From NCBI GenBank assembly GCA_032586195.1, contig JAWHQP010000018.1, positions 1 through 27,428 of the forward strand: 27,428 nt of DNA, in the 5' to 3' direction. Numbering within the stretch: the stretch's first letter is position 1; every line of letters begins with the position of its first letter. The translations under genes and the position numbers were made by a program. Positions 15,320 to 22,785 of this stretch are shown here, piece by piece. The DNA is from JAWHQP01 sp032586195. GTDB lineage: Bacteria > Pseudomonadota > Gammaproteobacteria > Enterobacterales > Pasteurellaceae. The notes below the pieces were generated by a model, which saw nothing but the letters and a program-made list of their open reading frames with translations, had not been told where the DNA came from and made no database searches.

Positions 15320-15631
15320 ATGAGAAAAAATAAAACCCAAAATATCAAGGAACTGATTGAAGGTTCTCATTTGGCCCAAATTATGCAGAAAGGCCTTTTT
15401 CTCAATAACCTTAATCAACAGCTGCAGAGTCGCTTTCCGCCTCAGTTCAAAGGGCTCTACCGCCTCGCCAATATGCATGAGGACAGCCTCAACATTGAGG
15501 TGGCAAGTGCGGTGGTAAGACAAGGATTTTTATTCCGTCAGCAGGAATTGCTCCGTCTGATCCAACAGGATTACCCTGAAATCACCCGGCTTAATTTCAA
15601 AATCAATCCTCAGCTGCTGAATAAAAATTAA
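15320..15631 (+). CDS. DUF721/DciA-like protein
   Basis: A 103-residue protein starting MRKNKTQNIKELI at an ATG with AGGA eleven bases upstream; a longer frame from 15203 would run through the secM promoter and is rejected. It matches the DUF721 (DciA N-terminal) pattern: an N-terminal helix pair with LNNLNQQLQSRFPP, then YRLANMHEDSLNIEVAS and the closing INPQLL. DciA is the ancestral loader of the DnaB replicative helicase, and such genes often lie next to secM/secA. This copy has only the compact domain and lacks the flexible C-terminal tail seen in longer DciA proteins. The function is inferred. Two uptake signals fall in it, one encoding ASAVV (15505-15513) and one overlapping its stop. 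Confidence 0.72.
   Translation: MRKNKTQNIKELIEGSHLAQIMQKGLFLNNLNQQLQSRFPPQFKGLYRLANMHEDSLNIEVASAVVRQGFLFRQQELLRLIQQDYPEITRLNFKINPQLLNKN
15505..15513 (+). repeat. DNA uptake signal in the dciA-like gene
   Basis: AAGTGCGGT in frame as part of AlaSerAlaValVal near the middle of the protein, followed by an AT-rich GGATTTTTATT tract. Confidence 0.85.
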
Positions 15632-15659
15632 AGTGCGGTGTTAAAAAACGGAGTTTTTA
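15630..15659 (+). repeat. Extended uptake signal spanning two stop codons
   Basis: Core AAGTGCGGT at 15631-15639, followed by AAAAAACGGAGTTTTTA. The dciA-like stop (15629-15631) and the nadV stop (15657-15659) both lie in or at the edges of the element. Confidence 0.9.
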
Positions 15660-17153
15660 CGCGTTTACCTCGGCAAAGAAATTTGCTCTTATTTGATCAA
15701 AGCTCGTTACATTTAACAGCTTACCGTTTTCGAAAATCGGCTGTAGCAGATCATCACTGAAATCATCCGCCGCGGTTAAACCGTCAACATAACAATCTAA
15801 ACCGGTTACTTTTACCCGGCCACACTGAGACTTCTTCAAACCGTCGTCCGTTTTCGGATTTTTGAAAATTCCCTTTTCCACACCGTTAATGCGGATAGAA
15901 GTCGCTTTCACCGCAAAACCCAACGTGTCGCGCGTGTTGCTTTGATAAGTGCGGGACCCCACACCGAATACGATATTATTGGCGGCAAAACCTTTTGCTT
16001 TCAACCCGTTCAGGATATTCAACATTTTTTCATAGTGCACACCGTCGCCGTAAATCACCCCGATATGCGGATCCAACACCTTGTAGCCTTTGTCATTCAC
16101 CGTACCGCCGAAAATCTGCCACAAACATTCGATTAAGCCCTGACGTTCATGTCGGGTCTGAGCCTGAGCACGGCCGCATAAAATATCCATCGCGTCACCG
16201 CTGTCGGGGCGAATCACCACACGGGCGTGAGGCGGACGCCGCATAATCTCGTCCTTCAATAGCGGCAGATTTACGCTGATGTTATGCCAAAAATCCGTGG
16301 TATCCGCCACAATAGACAGCATAGAATCAGGAAATTTATTCATCAAATAGCGAAATGTCGGCAGTTCATCCACACCATGGGCGCTCATCACGGAATGTTC
16401 GCTGGCGGGAATAGAAGTACCGATCAGCTGTCGTGAACCATAATATTGTTCCACAAAAGAAATGGCGGGAATCGTGTCAGTACCGAGAAACGCAATCAAA
16501 TGCGCCGCTCCCGAGGTTTCCACACTTTCCAAGGAGCTCATCCCCCGCATTGAAAAATCATGAGCTTGGAACGGAATATGATTCATATCGTCACAGGTTT
16601 CCCGGGCAAACCGCTGTAAGGTAAGATAATACATGCGCGCCACGGAAGCGGAAGTCATCGGCAGCCAAAGAGAAACATTAATCAGCGTTTCCACATAATT
16701 AGTAAGCCAGAAAAACGCCGGATGAGTGTTTTCGATGGTCATCACAGGCACATGAACGGCTACGGATTTACCTTCGGGGATCGCCTTAATGCGTAGCGGT
16801 AAATAGCCTAAATCATGTAATTCACCAATATGTTCACCGCTATTTGTCATATTTAGTGTACGTTTGATAAAGGCGGTATATTCCGTTACCACTTCATTAC
16901 GCGGACGCGAAAAGAAGTTCAGATTAAAATAATTGATCAGATATTTAATGATAAATGCTTGAAAACCAAAGGAAACAACACGTTTTACCTGCGGATACTG
17001 CTTATTGCTGCGTGGGGTAAAAGTGCTATAAATAACTTCGGAACCTTCGGGATATTGCGCTCGGTGAGATACTTTATAAAAATCACATAACAGGGTTGGA
17101 ACGGCACTGGCACATTGAATATGCCGATATTTTATTCGATTTAAGCTAAACAT
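15657..17153 (-). CDS. nadV: Nicotinamide phosphoribosyltransferase NadV
   Basis: A 498-residue NAMPT-family enzyme that makes NMN from nicotinamide and PRPP. Catalytic positions are conserved: Asp199 in HDFSMRGMSS (which selects nicotinamide), His253 in PASEHSV, and Arg315/Asp317 in VIRPDSGD. FKVxHRxQYP-type substrate contacts appear as FYKVSHRAQYPEGS near 25-38. In Pasteurellaceae, nadV allows growth on nicotinamide without V-factor; in H. ducreyi it was found on a plasmid. Here it lies singly among core genes, with a good GGAG ribosome site (17162-17159) and its own promoter. I see no nadR or other NAD salvage gene nearby. Its stop lies in the same 30-base uptake-signal element as that of the convergent dciA-like gene. 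Confidence 0.95.
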   Translation of the reverse strand: MFSLNRIKYRHIQCASAVPTLLCDFYKVSHRAQYPEGSEVIYSTFTPRSNKQYPQVKRVVSFGFQAFIIKYLINYFNLNFFSRPRNEVVTEYTAFIKRTLNMTNSGEHIGELHDLGYLPLRIKAIPEGKSVAVHVPVMTIENTHPAFFWLTNYVETLINVSLWLPMTSASVARMYYLTLQRFARETCDDMNHIPFQAHDFSMRGMSSLESVETSGAAHLIAFLGTDTIPAISFVEQYYGSRQLIGTSIPASEHSVMSAHGVDELPTFRYLMNKFPDSMLSIVADTTDFWHNISVNLPLLKDEIMRRPPHARVVIRPDSGDAMDILCGRAQAQTRHERQGLIECLWQIFGGTVNDKGYKVLDPHIGVIYGDGVHYEKMLNILNGLKAKGFAANNIVFGVGSRTYQSNTRDTLGFAVKATSIRINGVEKGIFKNPKTDDGLKKSQCGRVKVTGLDCYVDGLTAADDFSDDLLQPIFENGKLLNVTSFDQIRANFFAEVNA

Positions 17154-17172
17154 AAATACTCCAAAAATAAAA

Positions 17173-17210
17173 TTTACTTAAAGTTTAGCCGGCAAACCAT
17201 TTTATGTAAA
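17173..17210 (-). promoter_or_regulatory. nadV promoter inside nested inverted repeats
   Basis: On the minus strand, -35 TTTACA (17210-17205) and -10 TAAACT (17187-17182) are exactly 17 bases apart, about 30 bases before the nadV ATG. Outer arms TTTACATAAA and TTTAAGTAAA are inverted repeats (9 of 10). The spacer holds GTTTGCCGGCTAAAC, with GTTT/AAAC arms around a GCCGGC centre. This looks like an operator over the promoter; the repressor is unknown. Confidence 0.55.
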
Positions 17211-17259
17211 GCATATATTACAAAATAGGCATTTTCACGATATATTTTAAGCTCATATT

Positions 17260-18105
17260 CTACTTAAATACCGCAATTAATTCGTTTACTTTTATACGGC
17301 GGGAAGAAATCTGACTGATGGAACGCTGTACCTTGATACGCTTAAACTTCGCTCCTTGATAAATTTCACGGGTAAATTTGGTGTCATGATTGGAAATCAG
17401 CACGGGAATCCGACGTTCCTCGCTGGTCTTTCTGGCTAAATCCGCCAATGATCTTTGATGGTTAACGGAAAATTCATGCCCTGAATATTTAGTGAAATTG
17501 CTGTCCTGAATTAATGGAGCATAGGGTGGATCACAATAGATCACCGAATGTTCATCGGCATAATTAAAGGTTTCGTTAAAATCCGCACAAATGAACACCG
17601 CACTTTGCGCCTTTTCAGCAAAATAGCGTAATTCCGTAACAGGAAAATAATGGGCTTTATAAGCACCAAAGGGCACATTGAATTCATTCTGAGAATTATA
17701 ACGACACAGCCCGTTAAAGCCGAAGCGATTCAGATAAACAAACAGCACGGAACGCCGGAAACTATCCGTACTGTTATTAAATTCTTCGCGGCGAGCATAG
17801 TAGTAACCGGCGGAATTCGCCTGGGGATGGAAAAAAATCGGTGTCAGCGCTTCGATATAAGCTTCGACATCCTGTTTCACTATATTGAATAAATTGATTA
17901 AATCGGGATTAATGTCCGCCAGCACGTAGCGATCATACCGGGTATTGAGAAACACCGTTCCCGCTCCGACAAACGGCTCAATCAGGCAGCTTTTACGTTT
18001 CGGCAGCAGTTTATTGATCTCATCTGTCAGACGAAATTTGCCGCCCGCCCATTTAAGAAAAGAGCGGTGCTTTATTGCCGTTTTTTTACTGAGCGGTGTT
18101 AGCAT
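17260..18105 (-). CDS. dam: DNA adenine methylase Dam
   Basis: A 281-residue methyltransferase (E. coli Dam has 278) that methylates adenine in GATC, guiding mismatch repair and replication control. KWAGGK lies at 18-23, the SAM motif FVGAGT at 45-50, and the catalytic DPPY at 192-195. RSISQISSRRIKVNELI closes the fold as in E. coli Dam. It follows aroB by 24 bases; E. coli has damX between aroB and dam, absent here. The ATG at 18105 lacks a clear ribosome site. An uptake signal (17597-17605) lies in frame as QSAVF. Confidence 0.96.
   Translation of the reverse strand: MLTPLSKKTAIKHRSFLKWAGGKFRLTDEINKLLPKRKSCLIEPFVGAGTVFLNTRYDRYVLADINPDLINLFNIVKQDVEAYIEALTPIFFHPQANSAGYYYARREEFNNSTDSFRRSVLFVYLNRFGFNGLCRYNSQNEFNVPFGAYKAHYFPVTELRYFAEKAQSAVFICADFNETFNYADEHSVIYCDPPYAPLIQDSNFTKYSGHEFSVNHQRSLADLARKTSEERRIPVLISNHDTKFTREIYQGAKFKRIKVQRSISQISSRRIKVNELIAVFK
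17597..17605 (-). repeat. DNA uptake signal in dam
   Basis: ACCGCACTT within dam; on the coding strand it reads GlnSerAlaValPhe. Confidence 0.88.
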
Positions 18106-18129
18106 TTGAAGTGATGAGATTATCTGCGG

Positions 18130-19221
18130 CTAATCATTCTGCGTACAAAGACGGATCGCCTCCAGCACCAGCCGCTGATCCGTATCCGTCGCTACATAGG
18201 CTTGTCCCAGTGATTTCAGCAATACAAAGCGCAACTTACCCGCCAATACTTTTTTGTCACGCATCATATGCGGCATATAGTCCTCGGGCTGCATAGTATC
18301 GGGGGAAACCGTCGGTAAATTGGCGCGAGCCAACAATTTTTCTAAGCGCGCCACATCGGCTTTGGAAATATTACCTAATAATTCCGATAACGCGGCGGCC
18401 ATCATTGAACCCACCGCTACGGCTTCGCCGTGCAGCCAGTTGCCGTAGCCGAGATGCGTTTCAATCGCATGACCGAAAGTGTGGCCGAGATTCAGCAAGG
18501 CGCGCTCACCCTGTTCCGTTTCGTCACGCGCCACCACATCCGCTTTAATCCGGCAGCAGCGGGCAATGCAGTATTGCAATGCCTCGGAATCCAATGCCAC
18601 CAACTTATCAATATTCTGTTCCAGCCATTCAAAGAACGGCAAATCAAGAATCGCTCCGTATTTTATCACTTCGGCAAGACCCGCGTTCACTTCACGTTTC
18701 GGTAACGAACCGAGGGTTTTCGTGTCGATAATGACCGTAACCGGCTGATAGAACGCCCCAATCATGTTTTTACCCAAAGCATGATTAACCGCCGTTTTAC
18801 CGCCTACGGAAGAATCCACCTGCGCTAATAACGTAGTAGGAATCTGAACAAATTTAATACCACGCTGGTAACTTGCCGCGGCATAACCCGCCACGTCGCC
18901 AATCACACCACCGCCAAGGGCAATCAATGTAGTATCCCGACCATGATTTTCCTGCAATAACGCAGTAAAAATCATGTTCAGTGACTCCAGCGTCTTGTAT
19001 TTTTCGCCATCAGGCAACAGCACATGGCTGACCTGACAGCCCATGCTTTCCAAGGTTTCCGTTACGGGCCGTAAATAGAATTGTGCGACGGTCGGATTGC
19101 TGACAATCATGACTTTATCCCCTGATTTCACAGGATAAACCGAGCTGTCCGTTAATAGGTTTTCTCCGATATAAATGGGATAACGGCGCTCCTTCAGCTC
19201 AACATTCACACAACAAACCAT
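18130..19221 (-). CDS. aroB: 3-dehydroquinate synthase AroB
   Basis: A 363-residue enzyme for the second step of the shikimate pathway (DAHP to 3-dehydroquinate), NAD+ and Zn2+ dependent, cytoplasmic. The NAD-binding GGGVIGDVAGYAA, the substrate loop IPTTLLAQVDSSVGGKTAVN and GKNMIGAFYQP are all present. The metal ligands appear as Glu in AEVIKYGAI, His in LGHTFGHAIE and His in WLHGEAVAVG. It lies 20 bases after aroK, so the two successive pathway-branch genes are cotranscribed, as in E. coli. Confidence 0.97.
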   Translation of the reverse strand: MVCCVNVELKERRYPIYIGENLLTDSSVYPVKSGDKVMIVSNPTVAQFYLRPVTETLESMGCQVSHVLLPDGEKYKTLESLNMIFTALLQENHGRDTTLIALGGGVIGDVAGYAAASYQRGIKFVQIPTTLLAQVDSSVGGKTAVNHALGKNMIGAFYQPVTVIIDTKTLGSLPKREVNAGLAEVIKYGAILDLPFFEWLEQNIDKLVALDSEALQYCIARCCRIKADVVARDETEQGERALLNLGHTFGHAIETHLGYGNWLHGEAVAVGSMMAAALSELLGNISKADVARLEKLLARANLPTVSPDTMQPEDYMPHMMRDKKVLAGKLRFVLLKSLGQAYVATDTDQRLVLEAIRLCTQND

Positions 19222-19241
19222 AACTGCAACCTTATCTGTTT

Positions 19242-19766
19242 CTATTGAAAATCATAAATTAAATCAATGAGATGATTTACCATCAACTTGGCACTTTGTT
19301 CATCGGTCGGTAAGGTAATGTCCGCCACCTCTTCGTATAACGGATTACGCACCTCGGCGAGCTCCTTCAGTACCTGACGGGTGTCTTCCACCCCTTGCAG
19401 CAGAGGGCGTTTTTTATCACGCTGAGTACGCTCAAACTGTTTATCCACCGTTGTTTGTAAATACACGACAATGCCGCGCGCCGACAAATGATTACGGGTG
19501 TCCTTCGACAATACCGCACCGCCGCCGGTGGAAAGCACGACACCTTGTTTTTGCGTTAACTCGTCAATTATCCGTTCCTCACGTTTACGAAAACCGGCCT
19601 CGCCTTCAAGGTCAAAAATCCAACTAATATCCGCCCCTGCACGCTGCTCAATTTCTGTATCGGAATCAATAAATTCCATATTCAACTGCTGTGCCAACTG
19701 GCGACCGATAGTACTTTTACCCGCCCCCATAGGCCCGACCAAAAATATATTACGTTTTTCTGCCAT
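19242..19766 (-). CDS. aroK: Shikimate kinase AroK
   Basis: A 174-residue kinase that phosphorylates shikimate using ATP. Walker A GPMGAGKST lies at 11-19, the shikimate contacts DSDTEIE near 34-40 and STGGGAV near 79-85, and the lid RTQRDKKRPLL follows. The ATG at 19766 (MAEKRNIFLVG) matches E. coli AroK (173 residues) and has GAGAAG upstream; an in-frame TTG at 19784 is less likely. It follows the com operon after 186 bases that include an inverted repeat, so it may have its own promoter. Confidence 0.96.
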   Translation of the reverse strand: MAEKRNIFLVGPMGAGKSTIGRQLAQQLNMEFIDSDTEIEQRAGADISWIFDLEGEAGFRKREERIIDELTQKQGVVLSTGGGAVLSKDTRNHLSARGIVVYLQTTVDKQFERTQRDKKRPLLQGVEDTRQVLKELAEVRNPLYEEVADITLPTDEQSAKLMVNHLIDLIYDFQ

Positions 19767-19874
19767 TGTTATTTTTCTTCTCAATTTTACTGATTAATTT
19801 GATCCAAACACCGCCTTGAAAATTACAAACTGTACGGCGATAAATAAAAGGACCACCAAAACCGTGAGATTATC

Positions 19875-19924
19875 GCAATAAATCCCCCCCGTTTTCAACC
19901 TTCGCAGGCGATTTATTGCAGATA
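19875..19924 (-). promoter_or_regulatory. Inverted repeat in the comE-aroK gap
   Basis: GCAATAAATC (19875-19884) pairs with GATTTATTGC (19910-19919), and the flanking TATC and GATA extend the stem past a bulged A. The 25-base loop starts with a C tract (seven C in a row, 19884-19890). There is no T tract, so it is not a standard terminator. It may be a leader structure for aroK or an RNA-processing site. Confidence 0.4.
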
Positions 19925-19942
19925 ATTTTATGAAAGGAGAAA

Positions 19943-19951
19943 AAGTGCGGT
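19943..19951 (+). repeat. DNA uptake signal at comE 3' end
   Basis: AAGTGCGGT one base from the comE stop, with AT-rich flanks that extend into the last comE codons. Confidence 0.9.
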
Positions 19952-19952
19952 G

Positions 19953-21341
19953 CTATTTTAAAGATTTTTTTATCTTCGGATTTAAATCGGATTTTTTCTC
20001 CGTTAATAATTGCTTACTGCGTTGTGCCGCATTATGTTCGGGTTTAATAATATGCGGCGTGACGAAAATAACCAACTCGCGTTTCTGATGGCGATCCGCC
20101 TTCCGCTTGAACAGATGTTTAATCACCGGAATATCACCCAGCAGCGGCACTTTATCCTCGGTTTTGGAAACGGTATCGTGGAAAATACCGCCCAGCACGA
20201 TGGTTTCGCCGTCTTTCGCGAACACCTGCGTATTGATTTCCTGTTTATCAATGGACACAATTTCTCCGTTACCGTACACCACGCGGGAACCGGGCGAATT
20301 CTGGCTCACCAGCAGATCCAATAATATACTGTTATCCTTAGAAATATGCGGTGTCACCTCCAGTCCAAGCACTGCCTCACGAAACTCGATAGATTCGGTT
20401 TCACTCTTTTTATTGGTCACCACATAAGGAATTTCCGTCCCTTGCTTGATGCTGGCACTTTTCTTGTTGGTTGTCAGTAAACGGGGACTCGCAATAATAT
20501 CCACCTGTTTTTCCTGTTCCAAAGCCGTCAGTTCCAGATCCAGCAGGCGACCATGAATTTTCGCCACCTGCATGGCAATAGAACCGGCGGGCGTGGTATT
20601 CGTAGGAAAATTTACATTCAAATTATTGGCAACGTTCAATCCGTTACCTTCCAAGCTGCCGGCCACCCGATGAGCCGACGGACCGGCTTCAAAAATACCC
20701 CAGCGTACGCCGAGTTCTTCCAGCCCTTCGCTTGTCATGGTCACGATTCTTGCCTCGATGGCAATTTGCTCAATGGGTTTGTCCAATTCGGCAATCAGAC
20801 GACGGATTTTCCGCAAGGCCGCTTTGTCATCCTGAATCAACAGCATATTGCTGCGATCATCAAAACTAATACTGCCCGAAGGTGATAACAGGCTGCCGCT
20901 GCCGGTAGTCAGAGATTTCATCACTTCGGACGCTTTAGCAAACTGCAATTTAACGGTAGCCGTATCCAAACCGTCGGATTCAACCGCTTCGCCTGCGATC
21001 GTTGGCGGCTCAGCGGCCGTCGGCGCCCCCTGTTTGGTTAAATAATAAATGCCGTTTTCCTGCGACAGGGCAAACTGTTTGCTTTTAGCCACCGCTTTCA
21101 ATAATTGTTCCCAACTGACATTATCCAGCTTGAGGGAAAGAGAACCTTCAATTTCATCATCCAATACCAGATTTTCATTTTGTTCCAACGCCAGCTGCTG
21201 TAACGTTGCCACCAAAGGAGCCTGTTTTAACCGAATGGAAAATTTTTCCTGTGCGGCGGGTGGTTGGGCATGGCCGGAGAAACTGTAAAAATTCAAAAAA
21301 ACGACACCGCACTTTAGCAGCAAGAAGAATATAAAACGCAT
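19953..21341 (-). CDS. comE: Competence secretin ComE (PilQ/HofQ family)
   Basis: A 462-residue outer-membrane secretin that forms the pore for DNA uptake and type IV pilus function. A signal peptide (MRFIFFLL to about SGHA) is followed by an AMIN/STN-like region (FSIRLKQAPLVATLQQLALE) and an N1 domain (VKLQFAKASEVMKSL). The secretin core includes IEARIVTMTSEGLEELGVRWG, ASPRLLTTNKKSASIKQGTE and GETIVLGGIFHD. It is the last com gene here; H. influenzae has comF next, but aroK follows instead. The signal peptide contains an uptake signal in frame (KCGVV), placing a lysine in its hydrophobic core. An uptake signal also abuts the stop codon. Confidence 0.96.
   Translation of the reverse strand: MRFIFFLLLKCGVVFLNFYSFSGHAQPPAAQEKFSIRLKQAPLVATLQQLALEQNENLVLDDEIEGSLSLKLDNVSWEQLLKAVAKSKQFALSQENGIYYLTKQGAPTAAEPPTIAGEAVESDGLDTATVKLQFAKASEVMKSLTTGSGSLLSPSGSISFDDRSNMLLIQDDKAALRKIRRLIAELDKPIEQIAIEARIVTMTSEGLEELGVRWGIFEAGPSAHRVAGSLEGNGLNVANNLNVNFPTNTTPAGSIAMQVAKIHGRLLDLELTALEQEKQVDIIASPRLLTTNKKSASIKQGTEIPYVVTNKKSETESIEFREAVLGLEVTPHISKDNSILLDLLVSQNSPGSRVVYGNGEIVSIDKQEINTQVFAKDGETIVLGGIFHDTVSKTEDKVPLLGDIPVIKHLFKRKADRHQKRELVIFVTPHIIKPEHNAAQRSKQLLTEKKSDLNPKIKKSLK
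21306..21314 (-). repeat. DNA uptake signal in comE signal peptide
   Basis: In frame as LysCysGlyVal in the ComE signal peptide, followed on the minus strand by T-rich tracts. Confidence 0.9.
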
Positions 21342-21353
21342 TGGGCACGGCTC

Positions 21354-21734
21354 CTAAAATTTTACTTTCATTGGCGTGGAAGTCCGGCAATCGGCCTGCC
21401 ACTGCACGAAATGCAGTTCGTTGGGTAAAATGGCAGCCAGTTCCCACTGGTCTTTGCCGACCACATCGCCAATTTCGACCACATAAATCTGCGGCTCACT
21501 GTCGGCCAAAAATAACAGATGTTGCCGCTGCGATTTCATCATCCCGGCAATTTTCAGCTGGTTGAAGGATAAATCAGCCGCTACATTTACCGCTTTATCG
21601 GCACAGCCGGAAAAATGCTTTGCAGCCATGGCAGACATATCCTCCGCCTGCTGTCGCTCGGGCGGTTCAAAAGGATCCTTGGCCAGTGCCGAAACATGAC
21701 ACAGCACGAATAAGCTCAATATAAACAGCCTCAT
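21354..21734 (-). CDS. comD: Competence protein ComD (PilP/HofP-like)
   Basis: A 126-residue exported protein with a signal peptide ending SALA and the PilP-like DPFEPP motif directly after it (residues 20-25). Two cysteines (44 and 117) could form a disulfide. PilP-type proteins link the inner-membrane PilNO platform to the secretin; this gene lies between comC and comE as in H. influenzae. It overlaps comC by four bases and is followed by comE after 12. Sequence conservation in this family is low, so identity rests partly on gene order. Confidence 0.87.
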   Translation of the reverse strand: MRLFILSLFVLCHVSALAKDPFEPPERQQAEDMSAMAAKHFSGCADKAVNVAADLSFNQLKIAGMMKSQRQHLLFLADSEPQIYVVEIGDVVGKDQWELAAILPNELHFVQWQADCRTSTPMKVKF

Positions 21735-22267
21735 GCCTCCTCCTTGTTTAAGTTCACCTGAAATTCCATCACACTGTCGATAGGTTCGCCGTTTTGACGT
21801 TCCGTCGGCTTATGAAGATGGATCGCCAGCACAGATAATTCGGGAAATTGGCGTAAAAGTGCGGTGATGAAAAACCGAATTTCGTTAAAACCACCGCTTA
21901 ACTGCAACGTCAAGGTCGGTTTTTTATGAAAATACCATTGCGACAGCTGAACGGACAAATCCGCCGTTAATTCCCGGATACGCTGATTAATCGGCGCTAA
22001 GCGGGCCGTCAACTCAGGGGTGAGAACATATTCCTGCGTATTGCCTTTCATCGCAATATTCAGCTTGGTCTGATGCTCAAATTCCGCCTGTTTCTGCTGT
22101 AATTCCTGTTGTAGCAGGGAAAGGCTATGCCGAGAAAGCAACCAATCCGAACAGGGAAAATACAGCGCAGCCAGACTTATCATCAGTAAAATCAAATACT
22201 GACGGCGGCGGGAAAGAGAAAACCACTGCTGCCAAAGTGCGTTATATTTGTTTATACCGTAATTCAC
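21731..22267 (-). CDS. comC: Competence protein ComC (PilO/HofO-like)
   Basis: A 178-residue protein with a basic cytoplasmic start, one membrane span (residues 24-41) and a coiled-coil stretch rich in Gln and Glu (about 48-75), followed by a small ferredoxin-like domain. This is the layout of PilO, a partner of PilN in the inner-membrane alignment complex. It overlaps comB and comD by four bases on each side. An uptake signal inside (21857-21865) encodes ITALL. Identity relies on architecture and operon position. Confidence 0.85.
   Translation of the reverse strand: MNYGINKYNALWQQWFSLSRRRQYLILLMISLAALYFPCSDWLLSRHSLSLLQQELQQKQAEFEHQTKLNIAMKGNTQEYVLTPELTARLAPINQRIRELTADLSVQLSQWYFHKKPTLTLQLSGGFNEIRFFITALLRQFPELSVLAIHLHKPTERQNGEPIDSVMEFQVNLNKEEA
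21857..21865 (+). repeat. DNA uptake signal in comC
   Basis: AAGTGCGGT on the plus strand; the comC strand reads ThrAlaLeu. Confidence 0.88.
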
Positions 22268-22785
22268 GGTACCTCCGTTTCTAATAGCAGTTCAAATTGA
22301 AAATGTAATGTGCCGTTATTCTGCGGCGAAAAATCCACTAAACGAACCTGACTCGGTTGTACCAGTTTTGTAAGAAATTGATTGATCCGTTCAAATTCCG
22401 ATTGATTTATCGCCATACCCGTCAGATGAAGCCGCCGTTCCTTCAGGCTAAATTCCGTTAACCTGCCTTGTGTAAACGGCAGCTCACTTAACCAGTGCAG
22501 ACTTGCTTCCACCTGTTTACCCGGTGTAGAAATCTGCCGCTCGGGCCGATACATAGAACGTAACCGATTATTCTGACCAACCATCTCCGTCAGCTTCGTT
22601 TGCTGTTGCTGCAAAGATTGCTCGTACGCCTGAATTTCCAGCCGCACTTGTCGGTTGAGATAAAACAACAGACTCCAAACCAGTAATAACACACCAAGCC
22701 ACAGCGACAGAGACAATATGGCTTGCCGCCGTTGTCGCCGAAAAACACTATCCCGCCACGGCAGTAAATTAAGCCACGCCTTCAT
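22264..22785 (-). CDS. comB: Competence protein ComB (PilN/HofN-like)
   Basis: A 173-residue bitopic membrane protein beginning MKAWLNLLPWRD; the NLLPWR motif is the PilN element that binds PilM, here ComA. A membrane span covers residues 24-44, followed by a Gln-rich coiled coil (about 53-70). It overlaps comA by 17 bases and comC by four (ATGA), so translation is coupled. PilMN homologues are needed for type IV pilus assembly and DNA uptake in Pasteurellaceae. Confidence 0.89.
   Translation of the reverse strand: MKAWLNLLPWRDSVFRRQRRQAILSLSLWLGVLLLVWSLLFYLNRQVRLEIQAYEQSLQQQQTKLTEMVGQNNRLRSMYRPERQISTPGKQVEASLHWLSELPFTQGRLTEFSLKERRLHLTGMAINQSEFERINQFLTKLVQPSQVRLVDFSPQNNGTLHFQFELLLETEVP

Noticed and set aside
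17183..17197. Canonical NadR box upstream of nadV
   Set aside because: The GTTT/AAAC arms are one base closer than in the known box; called only an unassigned operator.
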